64,000 bases of DNA from Fistulifera solaris. Taxonomy: Eukaryota > Bacillariophyta > Bacillariophyceae > Naviculales > Stauroneidaceae. Shown here piece after piece: positions 1 to 11,090 of this stretch; position 1 is the first letter of the stretch, and each line of letters opens with the position of its first letter. Position numbers and translations under genes: made by a program. A model generated the notes under the pieces. That model was not told where the DNA came from. It did not search any database and saw only the letters and a program-made list of their open reading frames with translations. The stretch is from positions 620,001-684,000 of the forward strand of contig AP026152.1 of NCBI GenBank assembly GCA_030295235.1. The letters run 5' to 3'.

Positions 1-2325
1 GGACGTTCGCCATTTCGGCGACCTGGATACCAAAAGATTCCAAACAGGGACCGGGCTTCACCTGATACAAAAAAGTTAGCCCTTGTCGAGCTTTGTGGGC
101 TGTCACGTGGCAGTTTTGAACAACGGCGTGGCTTTCCTCTAATGCTGTCAGCTCGTGGAAGTGAGTTGCAAAGACAGTGATACAACCAATTTTGTCAATC
201 AGATATTCGGAGATCGCACGCGCCAAACCATAGCCGTCGAACGTACTGGTACCACGGCCCAACTCGTCGATGATAATCAGGCTTCGCTTCGAAGCAATAC
301 GAAGGATGGAGGAAGCTTCGAGCATTTCCGCCATGAATGTGGAAATACCGCGTTCTTGCAAATCACCGGCTCCCACTCGAGCCAATATGTGATGGCAAAT
401 ATTGATCTTTGCCGACGAACATGGAACAAATGAGCCAATCTGTGCCATAGTCACGATGGCGCCAAGAGCGCGAATATAAGTTGACTTTCCACCCACTTGA
501 AGTCGCGAAGAATGTGTGAGATGGCTTCTGAATATTTAGAGAAACGGTTGTACTTACTGTTCGGCCCGGTCACGATTAGAAAGTTGGATTTGTCAAGCAC
601 CAGATTGACATCGTTGGGAATAAATTCAACATTTTCCTGAAGTTCTACACAGGGATGTCGCGCCGCCTTTAGTTCAATACCACCACCCTCTTCAAGATCG
701 GTCAACTGGGGTCGACAATATCCATGGGGACTGTAAGCTGCGACGTTGGCCAAAGCGCACAAAACATCGAGGAGTGCCGTAGCGTCACTCGCTTGCTGCA
801 GAACTTGCTGATACGTAGCGGCTACTTGCAAAGCATCAGCAGCAATTTGCGTCTGGTGGCGATTGTATTCGGCCAGTAAGTCTTGCTGCTGAACGGCCAA
901 TTCGCGGAGACGTTTGGTACTAAAATAGACACCATTTTTTAACAAGCGATGGATCTGCACCTGTGGTAGTTGTTGCTGTAGAATCTTGGAATCATTCGTA
1001 TTCGGTAGTCGAAACTGCCAGCTTTCGCTATCGGACTCGAGCCGTACTGCCCCAGTGTTACCCGTAATACTCGCCCACTTATCGTTCATGTCATCGTGAC
1101 AAGCTTGAAGATCATTTTGTACATTCTTCAGTTCACGAGCAATATCTTCAAGCTCAGGTTGGTAGGAAGCTTGCACCAAGAAGTCGCGCGGCGCTGCGTC
1201 CAGATCGAGAACAGCGGTGGCTAACTCGACCGACTTGGATAAAGCCGACACTGCCTCTTTCAAGGGAGTCACAACTTTGTCTTCCAACAAAGGAGGAAGC
1301 GTGTCAGGGCATTCATTCATAAGTTGTTCCAGCAAAAGAGGCAACTTTTGCGCACTAATTATGTAGAGTTCATACAACGTCTTGAGGGCATCTTTGGTAC
1401 GAAAGGATGCGGTTTCTTCATTGCCATGTCCGTATTCAGCCAATGCCGCCGCCAGTTTACCCAGATCTTGACCTTTGAGCAGTCGCAATCCTTCCGAGCG
1501 TACCGCCTCCAACGCCACCGAATGATGCACCCAGTATTCCACAGCATCTTGTCGGGCCATCAGTGCTTCTAAATTGACTAAAGGCTGCCTTAGCCACATT
1601 TCCAGTAGCCGCTTCGCCATCGGTGTCAAACAGGGCTGACTCAACAAACTGGCAATGGAATTGTTGTGCGCCAAGCCACCCGTGTGCGCCGCCGCTCCTT
1701 CCCCTACGGGAGGCCACAAATGGATGGCTTGAGCAGCGGTCCGATCCAAGTACAGATGCGATTCCAAAACACCCGCTTGCAAGGTCTCTAATTCCACGTT
1801 GGTTTCATCCCACCATCCGTGGGCCTGCAAGAAAAACACCAAACCCTTGGAAACCGCCGAATTCCCGCTGACTTCCGTATCTCCGGCGACTTGCAAATAC
1901 TGTTCTTCCGGCAACATATCTTTCAACACGGCGGGCAAGCGTTCCAGAGCGTTGGAAGACGCGGACCACGATGAATGATACTGAATAATGTTTTCCGCGA
2001 CGGCCTCGTCGTCGGTTGTAACGAGTGAATATTCCGTTTGACGCGATTCGAGCCAGTGCAGTAATTTGGGAACGACAGTGTTGTTTTTGGGCATAGAGTC
2101 GGCGACATGAATGACGGAAATAGGCGCGAGACGGAGCAACAGGGCGTCCGTATGAAGAAAATCTTGTCGCGGATGATCCCAATACGAGTAATACGTCAAA
2201 ATTTTGGCCTGCAGCACACAAAGAGTCACTTGTACGCGTTGACTGTAGAAAGGATCGGCATTATGGGCTCCCGTGGGCTTGGAAAGCACCAATGCGACCG
2301 TAGAATGAGTTGGTGAATCCGTCAT
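1..2325 (-). CDS. MSH2: DNA mismatch repair ATPase MSH2 (3' end beyond window)
   Basis: MutS-family protein that, as MSH2, pairs with MSH6 or MSH3 to recognise mismatches in the nucleus. Exon 1 is 2325-558 and exon 2 runs from 495 off the left edge. The 62-nt GT-AG intron (496-557) splits the Walker A loop and restores GPNMGGKST. Exon 2 then shows [12 protein letters not shown], the ATHFHEL motif and [12 protein letters not shown], which match MSH2 better than MSH4, MSH5 or MSH6. The lever and clamp region and the LRQPL motif are in exon 1. The ATG at 2325 is the first in frame and aligns to the start of MutS domain II. The mismatch-binding domain I expected before it is not seen, and no good candidate exon appears in 2326-2700. 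Either domain I is lost, or its exon is too diverged or damaged to see. The identity is secure; the N-terminus is not. Confidence 0.95.
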
Positions 2326-4253
2326 TTTCGAATCTGAATAGCGTCTCTGCCCCGAAAGAATCGAACGTAATTTTTCTTCTTTCTATGCTGTTCCCTTCTT
2401 TCTCTACATTAAGGTGTTGAGAGAGCACTGTAGCTTCACTTTCGCAACGAATTATTGCATTTGTAGATAATACCGAATGCAATGGAGAAAAGTAATGGCT
2501 CTCCCTTTCGCACCTCTCGCGCCGCAAACCTCACTCCATCGTTTTTGGTGGGAAATCTCGCACGCAAGGCTCGTGTTTGTCGCGCCTGTCGGCCCATTTT
2601 GAACCGGCTGAAAGTACGTTGCACGTCAGCATGTCCATCGCGCGGAACGAGGTCCTCCTCCAGTAAGGTTAAAAGTAACAGCTAGGATCAACCTCCCATC
2701 TCCCATCATCGTAAATGCATTCAAATCTCTTTGGAGACTGGAATAACATTATTTGTCACCATAACCTTACTTTTCAATATTGTGAGAGTTACAAAACAGA
2801 AGGACGGAAAAAGGTGTACAAACGTGTGCTACCAATTACGTCGAAGAAAAAAATCATAGTTAATGACAGCGGACTTTCGTCTGATCGATTAAAGACAAAA
2901 AGACGTTGCTCGACAACTTCCCTGACAAATTCAGGCTAAAATACAGTGAAGCAAATTGAGATTCATCGAAGTTGGATCAAGAAAACGGTGTGGTCTCTCT
3001 AGCTCTAGCTAAAGACAAATACGGAGTACGGAGTAAAAATTCGTGCCGGTGAGAATTGGAAATCGGTCTACCAAGCAGGCGACCTCGAGAAAGAAGTCAG
3101 AGAAAAAGAGAAGAATCGGTGGGTAGGTTTGTGTTTGTTGGGTTCGAAGTTCGACTTTCGGATTGCGGACTATCCAGTTATGGATCGCCCAGATTGTCTT
3201 CTTTACTTTCCACTATGAAGAAAAAGATACGTTTGTCCTAAAAAAGACGTTGTGTGTGGCTCGATGCCTGCTTGCTGCTTGCAGATTGCTGATTGTTTGA
3301 TGCCTGGATAGGGTCTAATGCAAGACACACGCTGATTCGAGACACTTTGATCGCTTCTTCTTTACTCCGACATCCGAGCTCCGAGCTCCGAGCCCATCAC
3401 AAAGAAAAAAATTATTTTTTATTTTTATTTTTTTTTAAATAAAAAAAAGGCAAAGAGCTATAAGCTAAAAGTCACAAGTAACAAGTACTGTAGGCGGCGA
3501 CAGATGACTCCTCTCACATGACGACTCAGTCACAGTCACAGTATTACAAGGTAAGTATTACCTACAGTATTACCTATTACGGATTACGGAGTACCTATTG
3601 CTCCCTAGATAAACAATTTAACTCATACTCGAAAATTAGATTGTTGATACCGTAGTAGAAACTCTAGAAAAATACCCTAACGAAAAACGAACAACGAACA
3701 CGCCCTAAGGCATTCCGTGTTCCGTGTTCCGTATTTCGTAAGAGGTAAAGGACATAGTAGATATAGTAGGTAGATAGTAGATCATTAGTCATTAAGACCA
3801 ACGGAGTAAAGCGAAAAAGACCGTTTTTCGGTTTTAGGTGTTAGGCTTATTTATATAAGGAGTAGAATGTAGAATCATGGATCATGGATCATGGACCATG
3901 GAATGATTAGTACTACGTAGAATTTAGAACAAGGAACCTGGAACATGGAACATGGAACATGGACACCGTATCGTACATAATGTATTATGGTTACGATGGA
4001 ACATAAAATCGGGACAAAGGACAAAGATACGCGCTAACGCGCTACCCTATAGTCTTACGTGTCACTATACAGTACAGTACACGAGAGAGCCACCAGCCAC
4101 CAGCCACCAAACACCAAAGTGAGAACCTGGAGACTGGAGAGGACGAGAAAGTGCTGCTTTGGCCCCTCCGATTTCCGATAGACAACTCGACAGCAAAATC
4201 TCATAATTCTTTACTCCAACTCTTTTCCGCCCATCACACTTTTGACGAGAAGC
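2326..4253. other. Intergenic spacer rich in short slipped word repeats
   Basis: No convincing gene. From about 2950 to 4150 the sequence is made of short near-tandem duplications. Examples are tripled GAGCTCC words at 3368-3389, TTCCGTG words at 3712-3740, ATCATGG words at 3873-3901, GGAACAT words at 3937-3962 and CCACCAG words at 4089-4114. An A/T-only stretch that could fold back lies at 3402-3450. The right part must hold the promoter of the gene at 4254, and the left part that of MSH2. Confidence 0.6.
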
Positions 4254-7200
4254 ATGCCTCCATTTACCATACAAATCGAAGCTTCGGAGTCGTCGTCAAA
4301 GTCGCTTTCCTCGAGACACGATGGCGTAAGCCTTTCCGACCCATCGCAGTCAAACAACACCAACATACGTTCAGATGGTTCTACATCGAACGGAAGCTTC
4401 ACCAAGGATGAAACCAAGGTCGTCAACCACACCAAGCTGCTTGTGTATGTCAGCCTACTTCTTGCCGGCGTTGCAATATCCATAACGGCCTATTTCTTCG
4501 CGAAAAACAAAGAACAGAACGATTTCGAAGCAGAGGTAAGCAAGACATTTGGTCAGTAAAGTCCTCTGATTTGAAGATGTTCTATACTCAATGAAGTCCT
4601 CGTGTTAACCGAACGACTTAAGTTTCGTGACCTGGCCTTAGAAACCATCGACTTGTCTGAAACAAATGTCGAAAACACAATGGGTCAAGTTCATAGTCTT
4701 GCCATTGCTATATCATCTCATGCGACTACCATGGACCAAGATGCCGTGTGGCCCAACGTCACACTCCCTCACTTCCTCGAGCGCGTCAGTGAAGCCGTAT
4801 CTCTGACAGGATCCGAACTGATTGGTTTCATTCCTATTGTCCCAATCTCCCAGAAGAACTCCTTTGAAGAGTACGCTGCAGCGGAGTGGATTGAACACCA
4901 CGAAGGAGAAATCCCCAAAACGATACACAACGTCAAGGGTGAAGCCGAGAGAGCGGAATCAGAAAAAGATACGACGCTCCATTATGGCAAGTTGCACCCC
5001 AAGCCAGCGATCTAGACATTGTCCTACTAGACATGGCAACTTTCTCCTGGTTTCATCTCCTCGAGCAGGATATTCTCAAGTCAAGCATACGGTCATGTCA
5101 GGTATTGTTGATGTCGAGTACTTGTTAAAAGCTACCCGGCCAATCGAATTGACAGAATGGCATCCACGCTCTGTTATCATGCAAGAGGTTTCCAAGAGCA
5201 TGACAACCGGCGAGAGCGATACCGAAAATAGTAAAGAGCCTGGTGGTTTTGTTTTCGCTGTATTACCATGGAAGCAATTCTTCCAAAATGTCATTCCCCA
5301 CGAGCTGCATGGATTCTTAGTCGAAGTCAATGACCACTCGCGGATCGATCGTCACATACCGGATAGACGGACACGACGCCACCGTCGTAGGAAATGGGAA
5401 CATGCACGACTCCAAATACGACTACTTGCACATGAAGGCAAAGTTTGGCAGTTCCGCCCCAATATGATGGAGTGGAAACTTCAACCGATCACTGTCACTA
5501 CATCATCGATGTGTATCCCACGGACGAGCTCAAGGAGCTGTACACGACGCATACCCCCGATTCTGTTCAAGGCCGGCTATTCTGGGCGTCTTCCTCTTTA
5601 CCATCGGTATCTTCTTCTGCTACGACTGTGCCGGTAGAAAGGCGTCAAAGACGTATAGCGAGTATTGCGGCGTACAAACAACATCGTCAAGTCGCTTTTT
5701 CCCAAAAACGTACAAGAACGCATCATGGCGGAGGCAATAGAAGAGGCGGAAAAGGCGGAACAGGCCGGCAAACTCAAAGGAAAAGGAGCATACCATGTCA
5801 GCATGAAAGACCGGCTGAAAGAAACACTGGCAAGCTCCATGCAAGGTCATCAAGGTGATTATGCGCACAAAAATGTGCCGCCCCATAGCCGATCTTTTCC
5901 CTTCCAGGACAATCATGGTATGTAGCACTAAAGACGAATTAAACGCCGAAAGGTGACATACTGCGCCCAGTCCGCTCACCTTTTAATGATACTGTAATAT
6001 CACACAAGTTCGCAGATTTGGTCGGTATGTATGAAGATTAAGCAGTTTCACAACGTTTTGTGATGTATCTTTCGAAGCTCACATTCTTAACGCTCATCCG
6101 TCAATTTTAAAATAGGCTTCACTGCGTGGAGTTCGATGCGCGAGCCTGCACAAGTCTTCCTACTTCTTGAAACGATCTATTCAGAGTTCGATTTGATCGC
6201 ACATAAAAGACGAAGTCTTCAAGGTCGAGACTGTTGGAGACTGCTATGTCGCTGGCATGTGGTCTTCCGGATCCTCGTCGTGACCATGCTGTTGCCATGG
6301 CCCGCTTCGCTAGAGATTACATTGGGGCCTGACACCGGAGAACTCGGACTGAGAATCGGATTGCACAGTGGACCAGTGACGGTAAGCCTTTTGTATTTTC
6401 TTGATAACTGCCAACCTCGTATTTGCTAAGTTGCCCTGCGCTTCAACGACCATTGACAGGGAGGGCGTTCTTCGAGGGCGACAAGGCACGCCTTCCAGCT
6501 TTTCGGAGACACAATGAATACCACCGCCCGTATCGAAACAACGGGAAAGAAAAACATGATCCACATCTCCGAAACAACGGCCAACATCTTGCAAGCATTC
6601 GGAAAAGGTCACTGGACCAAATTGCGCTGAAGACAAGGTCAATGCCAAAGGCAAAGGAGAAATGACCACGTACTGGCTCGTCAAGACGGACGGGCCAAAG
6701 TCGACATCTTCCGGAATCTCGTCCAGCGACGGTACCGGAACTGGTCAAGAGGACGATGTCGACAGTGTGGACGCAAGAGCAGTTTTACAACACAAACAAG
6801 TCCATCTTTCAGATTCAGGCATTGTAACAGAAAAAGCCCTGCGCCTAGTCAAGTGAAACGCGGATGTCATCGGCAGGATTCTCAAGGATGTCATGCAACG
6901 GCGACAGGCGCTTTATGTCTCGGCCGACCTCGACGCGGTCCGTCGAATAGAAAAGGACGCTTCCATCGGACAGGTTTTCGAAGAAATCACTGAAATCTTG
7001 GACCTTCCAAAATTCGGACGCTGAGGCAACGGCGCGTCAAAGTGCACTCACTCCCATCACGTTAGATCCGAAGGCAGCCGAGCAACTCGAGGCCCACGTC
7101 CACGCGAATTGCCACATTGTACCATGACAACCCGTTCCATAACTTCGAACACGTCAGTCATGTCATCATGTCCGTCACCAAACTTTTTCTCCCGCATTGT

Positions 7201-8168
7201 TGCTCGAGGTCTCCGGAGATAATCGTGCCCTCCATGATCACACCTACGGTATCACATCGGATCCGCTGACGCATTTCGCCGCTGTCTTTGCAGCTCTCAT
7301 CCATGATGTCGACCACCAGGGTGTCACCAACGCCACTCGTCGACGAAAACAATCCCTCGCCACCGTCTACAACAACAAGAGCGTCGCCGAGCAGAACTCG
7401 GTGGACATTGCTTGGTCGCTCCTCATGGACGATGCCTTCATTGATTTCCGCAACTGCATCTACACGACCCCGGCAGAATATCGTCACTTCCGGCAGCTCG
7501 TTGTCAACTTGGTCATGGCGACGGACATCATGGACAAGTCTTTGAGTCAGGCTCGCAAGGACCGTTGGGCCAAGGCTTTTTCCGACAGCAGCGACGAGTA
7601 TGGTAGTTCGTTGAATACCATGGAGGAAGAAATGGAACGCAATGTCAATCGCAAGGCGACCATCGTCCTTGAGCATGTCATTCAGGCGTCGGATGTCTCC
7701 CACACGATGCAACACTGGCATATCTACCGCGAAATGGAACGCGCGTCTCTTTGAAGAGATGATGAAGGCCTACCGTCAAGGACGCACGCAAGTTAACCCA
7801 GCTGATCGTTGGTACGAGGGTAGAAGGGCTTCTTTGACTTTTACATCATTCCTCTAGCGAAGAAGCTGAAGGATTGCGGTGTCTTTGGTGTTTCCAGCGA
7901 AGAATACTTGAATTATGCTGAGACGAATCGCAAAGAGTGGGAAGCAAAGGGTGAAGCGCTTGTTGCAGAGATGGTTGCCAAGCTCGATGCGGAACATTAT
8001 TCCCAAACCGTTCATAAAATAATAGCTCCTTATTCGGCAATTACAGCGACGTCACTTCGGCTGGATGGATATGCTTCACCATTTAGTAAGCAAAAAGATC
8101 CCTTCCTACTTTTTTATAATAAAGCATCATCCAGTGTTAGTAATATCATAAAGCTTGTCTTCAAATGA
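4254..8168 (+). pseudogene. Decayed receptor-type class III nucleotide cyclase fused to cyclic-nucleotide phosphodiesterase
   Basis: The intact family would make and destroy cyclic nucleotide at a membrane. Visible in order: a Ser-rich N-terminus with a membrane helix (LLVYVSLLLAGVAISITAY), an extracellular region with WPNVTLPHF and HYIIDVYPTDELKELYTT, a class III cyclase domain (FADLVGFTAWSS, VETVGDCYV, GLRIGLHSGPVT, QLFGDTMNTTARIE), then a phosphodiesterase domain (NPFHNFEHVSHV, ALIHDVDHQGVTN, AEQNSV, QASDVSHTMQHW). Introns still have GT-AG borders: 4536-4622, 5918-6008, 6025-6115 and 6382-6459. The reading frame is lost at least ten times (near 4980, 5095, 5340, 5580, 5870, 6215, 6245, 6480, 7130, 7185 and 7830, among others), and TGA at 6854-6856 interrupts the linker where the family usually has tryptophan. 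Part of the cyclase domain near 6325 also looks deleted. The density of breaks exceeds that of any other gene here, so I call a pseudogene, but raw-read support is needed. The start is the first ATG, at 4254. Confidence 0.8.
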
Positions 8169-8394
8169 AAGCATCGCCGTCCAATCAGCGCAATATTTGC
8201 ATCGACTGGACGTTGTTTTGGACCCGCAGTTCCGAAGTAATTGTAAAAAGGTTACCAGGATAATGCTATTTCCCTAGCGATGCGAATCGGTAGCTGAAAG
8301 TTTTGTAGCTTCTTGATCGGATGTCGCAACAGCCAGCCTGTAAGAAAAGACAAGAGAACCAAGCAATCTGTGAGTCATGTCCATATTTCAAATA

Positions 8395-9062
8395 TTAAAA
8401 AAAATACAAATTTTCCGTTTCGTACCATTCCCCCCGATCCCGGCCGTGTTCATCTTCAAACTGCACTGCCTGTTCGTACAGAGCATCGAAGTCATCTGAC
8501 AATTGGACACGCGAGTTCTTGGCGAAATAAACGCCTTCATCCCATTGTGAGTAAGTAATTCCCTCTCCACTGACTAATTTTTCAACTTGTCGCATGACGC
8601 TTTTCAAATTCTGCGTACTGAGTTGTTCTTGCGTATGCAAATAGTCTTCCAAATCGTCCATCCACGCCACTTCTTGACGCAATTGCTGACGCTGTTCGGC
8701 GGTGAGGGCCGTCGTATTGTGCACAATACGACGCTTCTTGGTTTTCGCACGAGAAATAGCGCGATCGATGTCTCGATGATCATAATCATTCAGCGCTTGC
8801 AATTGTGTCGGTGTTTTGCTTTGACGCGCACTCCGTCGCACGACGACCGGTGCTTCCTCTTTGACCACAGATCTTTTACGTGTAGAAGGAGACACTGCTT
8901 TCTTTTCAAAAGTGCAAAACTCGCTTGATCCAAGCCTTTGGCTTTCAAATGTTCTTGATTGTATCGAATGTTCGCGGCTCGCATTTCTTCGTACGTGTTG
9001 TAATAAACACCATCTTTGGACAAGTGTTGTTGTGTCGTCGACGCATCGTTTCCAAGAACCAT
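8395..9062 (-). CDS. Hypothetical protein with basic RRSARQSK-type motif
   Basis: I do not recognise a named family. The start at 9062 (MVLGNDASTTQQHL) is the first ATG and leads into a regular stretch with YNTYEEMRAANIRYNQEHL. After about residue 54 the frame moves by one base at an A run near 8905-8912 and continues as KKAVSPSTRKR, then a basic RRSARQSKTPTQL motif and a helical, acidic C-terminus that ends near 8395. The two pieces are continuous in composition and likely one protein of about 222 residues. RRS[AG]R-type motifs occur in nuclear and chromatin proteins, so a nuclear role is possible but only inferred. The 3' end is uncertain: a GGTACG shortly before the stop could be a splice donor. 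Confidence 0.6.
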
Positions 9063-9573
9063 GATGCAAGCAGGAATAATAAGAAGGGGAACGCACGAGT
9101 AGTCTAGGTTGTAAGTCGAGACGACTAAAGTTTGTTGTTGAGCTCTCCATGAATCTCATGAGCTCTCGTCCATTGACGCAAATAAACTGTTTGGCATTCT
9201 TTACGTCCGTTGCGTCCGCGCGAGCCACGCAAAAAGCATCGCAAGCAAGACACACAAACACGCAAAAAAATTTTCTGTGATCGTCAACATACCACACATC
9301 CAGATTTTCTGGAGAGATAAAAACCACGTCCCCCAATCATTTTCCCACTTTTTAGAAACTAGAACGAAGAATCACTTTTCGCCCAGATTATCTTCCGGAC
9401 ATGTGATCAAATTCCAGGTTTTCTTGCTAGATTTTGTGCGGGGACGTAAAACCACAAACCACTGCAAGTCATTACAAAATGTGAGTGAATAGACCACACG
9501 TAACACTAAAAGAAGATGTTTGACGGTTGATTGTTGCTTCGGTCGCTGTGAAAGAGGAAACGAAGCAGAAACA
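9063..9573. other. Upstream spacer with CCAGA...TCTGG palindrome
   Basis: Probable promoter side of the gene at 8395-9062. It holds one perfect palindrome, TCCAGA-TTT-TCTGGA, at 9299-9313. This belongs to the same palindrome family seen at 10.65-10.9, 58.8-59.3 and 60.9-61.3 kb. Otherwise nothing recognised. Confidence 0.5.
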
Positions 9574-10540
9574 TTTACCCGTAATTATAATTTTATTCGC
9601 AGTTGAATGACAATGGACGGATGCGAGAGATGCAAAACGGAACCCTTTGTTGTTCGGTTTATGATTCATGACAACTGTACCATCCAGTCTTGGTTGGCGT
9701 AAACCAACACTCGGTTGCATAGTGAAATTTCACGATGTCGATTTTTCTCTAATTTTCGACGTAAAAATAAAAAACTTTAACACAAGTAGTTCAGAATCAT
9801 CATTGCTGCGACTTTGTTTACCCGTAATTATAATTATATTCGCAGTTGAATGACAATGGACGGATGCGAGAGACGCAAAACGGAACCCTTTGTTGTTCGG
9901 TTTATGATTCATGACTACTGTACCATCCAGTCTTGGCTGGCGTAAACCAACACTCGGTTGCATAGTGAAATTTCACGATGTCGATTTTTCTCTAATTTTC
10001 GACGTAAAAATAAAAAACTTTAACACAAGTAGTTCAAAATCATCATTGCTGCGACTTTATTTACCCGTAATTATAATTATATTCGCAGTTGAATGACAAT
10101 GACAATGGACGGATTCGAGGGACGCAAAACGGAACCCTTTGTTGTTGGGTTTATGATTCATGACTACTGTACCATCCAGTCTTGGCTGGCGTAAACCAAC
10201 ACTCGGTTGCATAGTGAAATTTCACGATGTCGATTTTTCTCTAATTTTCGACGTGAGAATAAAAAACTCTAACACAGGTAGTTCAAAATCATCATTGCTG
10301 CGACTTTATTTACCCGTAATTATAATTATATTCGCAGTTGAATGACAATGGACGGATGCGAGAGACGCAAAACGGAACCCTTTGTTGTTCGGTTTATGAT
10401 TCATGACTACTGTACCATCCAGTCTTGGCTGGCGTAACCAACTCTCGGTTGCATAGTGAAATTTGTTGTTCGGTTCTCGGTTCATGACTACTTTACAATC
10501 CAGTCTTGGCTGGCGTAAACCAACACTCGGTTTCATAAGG
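9574..10540. repeat. Tandem array, 243-bp unit, about 3.6 full copies plus a rearranged partial copy
   Basis: Units start at TTTACCCGTAATTATAA: 9574, 9817, 10060 and 10309. The first two steps are exactly 243 bp. The third is 249 bp because of a 6-bp GACAAT duplication. The fourth copy stops near 10465 and is followed by a diverged fragment (10466-10540) that again carries the CCAGTCTTGGCTGGCG segment. Copies differ at only a few positions, so the array is young. The 61-codon open frames in each unit are by-products of the repeat. Confidence 0.95.
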
Positions 10541-11090
10541 CTTAGTGGAAATTCGAGGTGGGCATGTTCATCGGTCAAGGCAGAGTAGACTAGACCTATA
10601 TCTACTGTTCGGGGTAAAATGATTTGATCTAGCAACGTTCAAACACATCACGCCAAGATTTTCTGGACAAGCAGTTATTTTTTGTATTGAAGAGGCAAGT
10701 GACATACCGCGCGTGAATCTAAGTGGTAAACCCGCCCGCCCAGATTATCAGGGCGGGCGCAGACACATCTCTTACAGAGTTTCTGTGGATGTAAAACTAA
10801 AACTTGCGCAAATATTCTGTGAACGTGAAAACATCCCACATCCTCATTTTCTGGAACGCGATAACATCCCAAGCGATGACACCGTTTTCAGATTTTCTGG
10901 ATACATAAAAATAAGGGAGGTCAAAGAACGGCACATCATTACTCCATTACTGGTACTGTACTACTAGGGGGGTCTATGTATTTTTTATCGTCCGTGCCCC
11001 TACCCTGGTGTATTTTCACTCCAACAGATGGAAAACAGTATTGCCAGTTTGTCATTCATTCTAAACTCTCCCTGTATAAACTAGTTTCCT
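10541..11090. other. Promoter-proximal spacer of the MiaB-like gene with TCTGGA palindromes
   Basis: Contains four or five copies of an ATTTTCTGGA or CCAGATT motif (around 10659, 10739, 10850 and 10889), mixed with CGTGAAAACATCCCA-like words. It resembles a decayed version of the array at 60933-61275. No gene seen. Confidence 0.5.

Noticed and set aside
3402-3450. A/T hairpin as an origin or terminator
   Set aside because: A simple A/T run; nothing ties it to a specific function in a nuclear genome.
9668-10345. Three similar 61-codon open frames (MTTVPSSLGWRKPTL...)
   Set aside because: They repeat because the 243-bp tandem unit repeats; no family match, no start context, and the reverse strand is open too.
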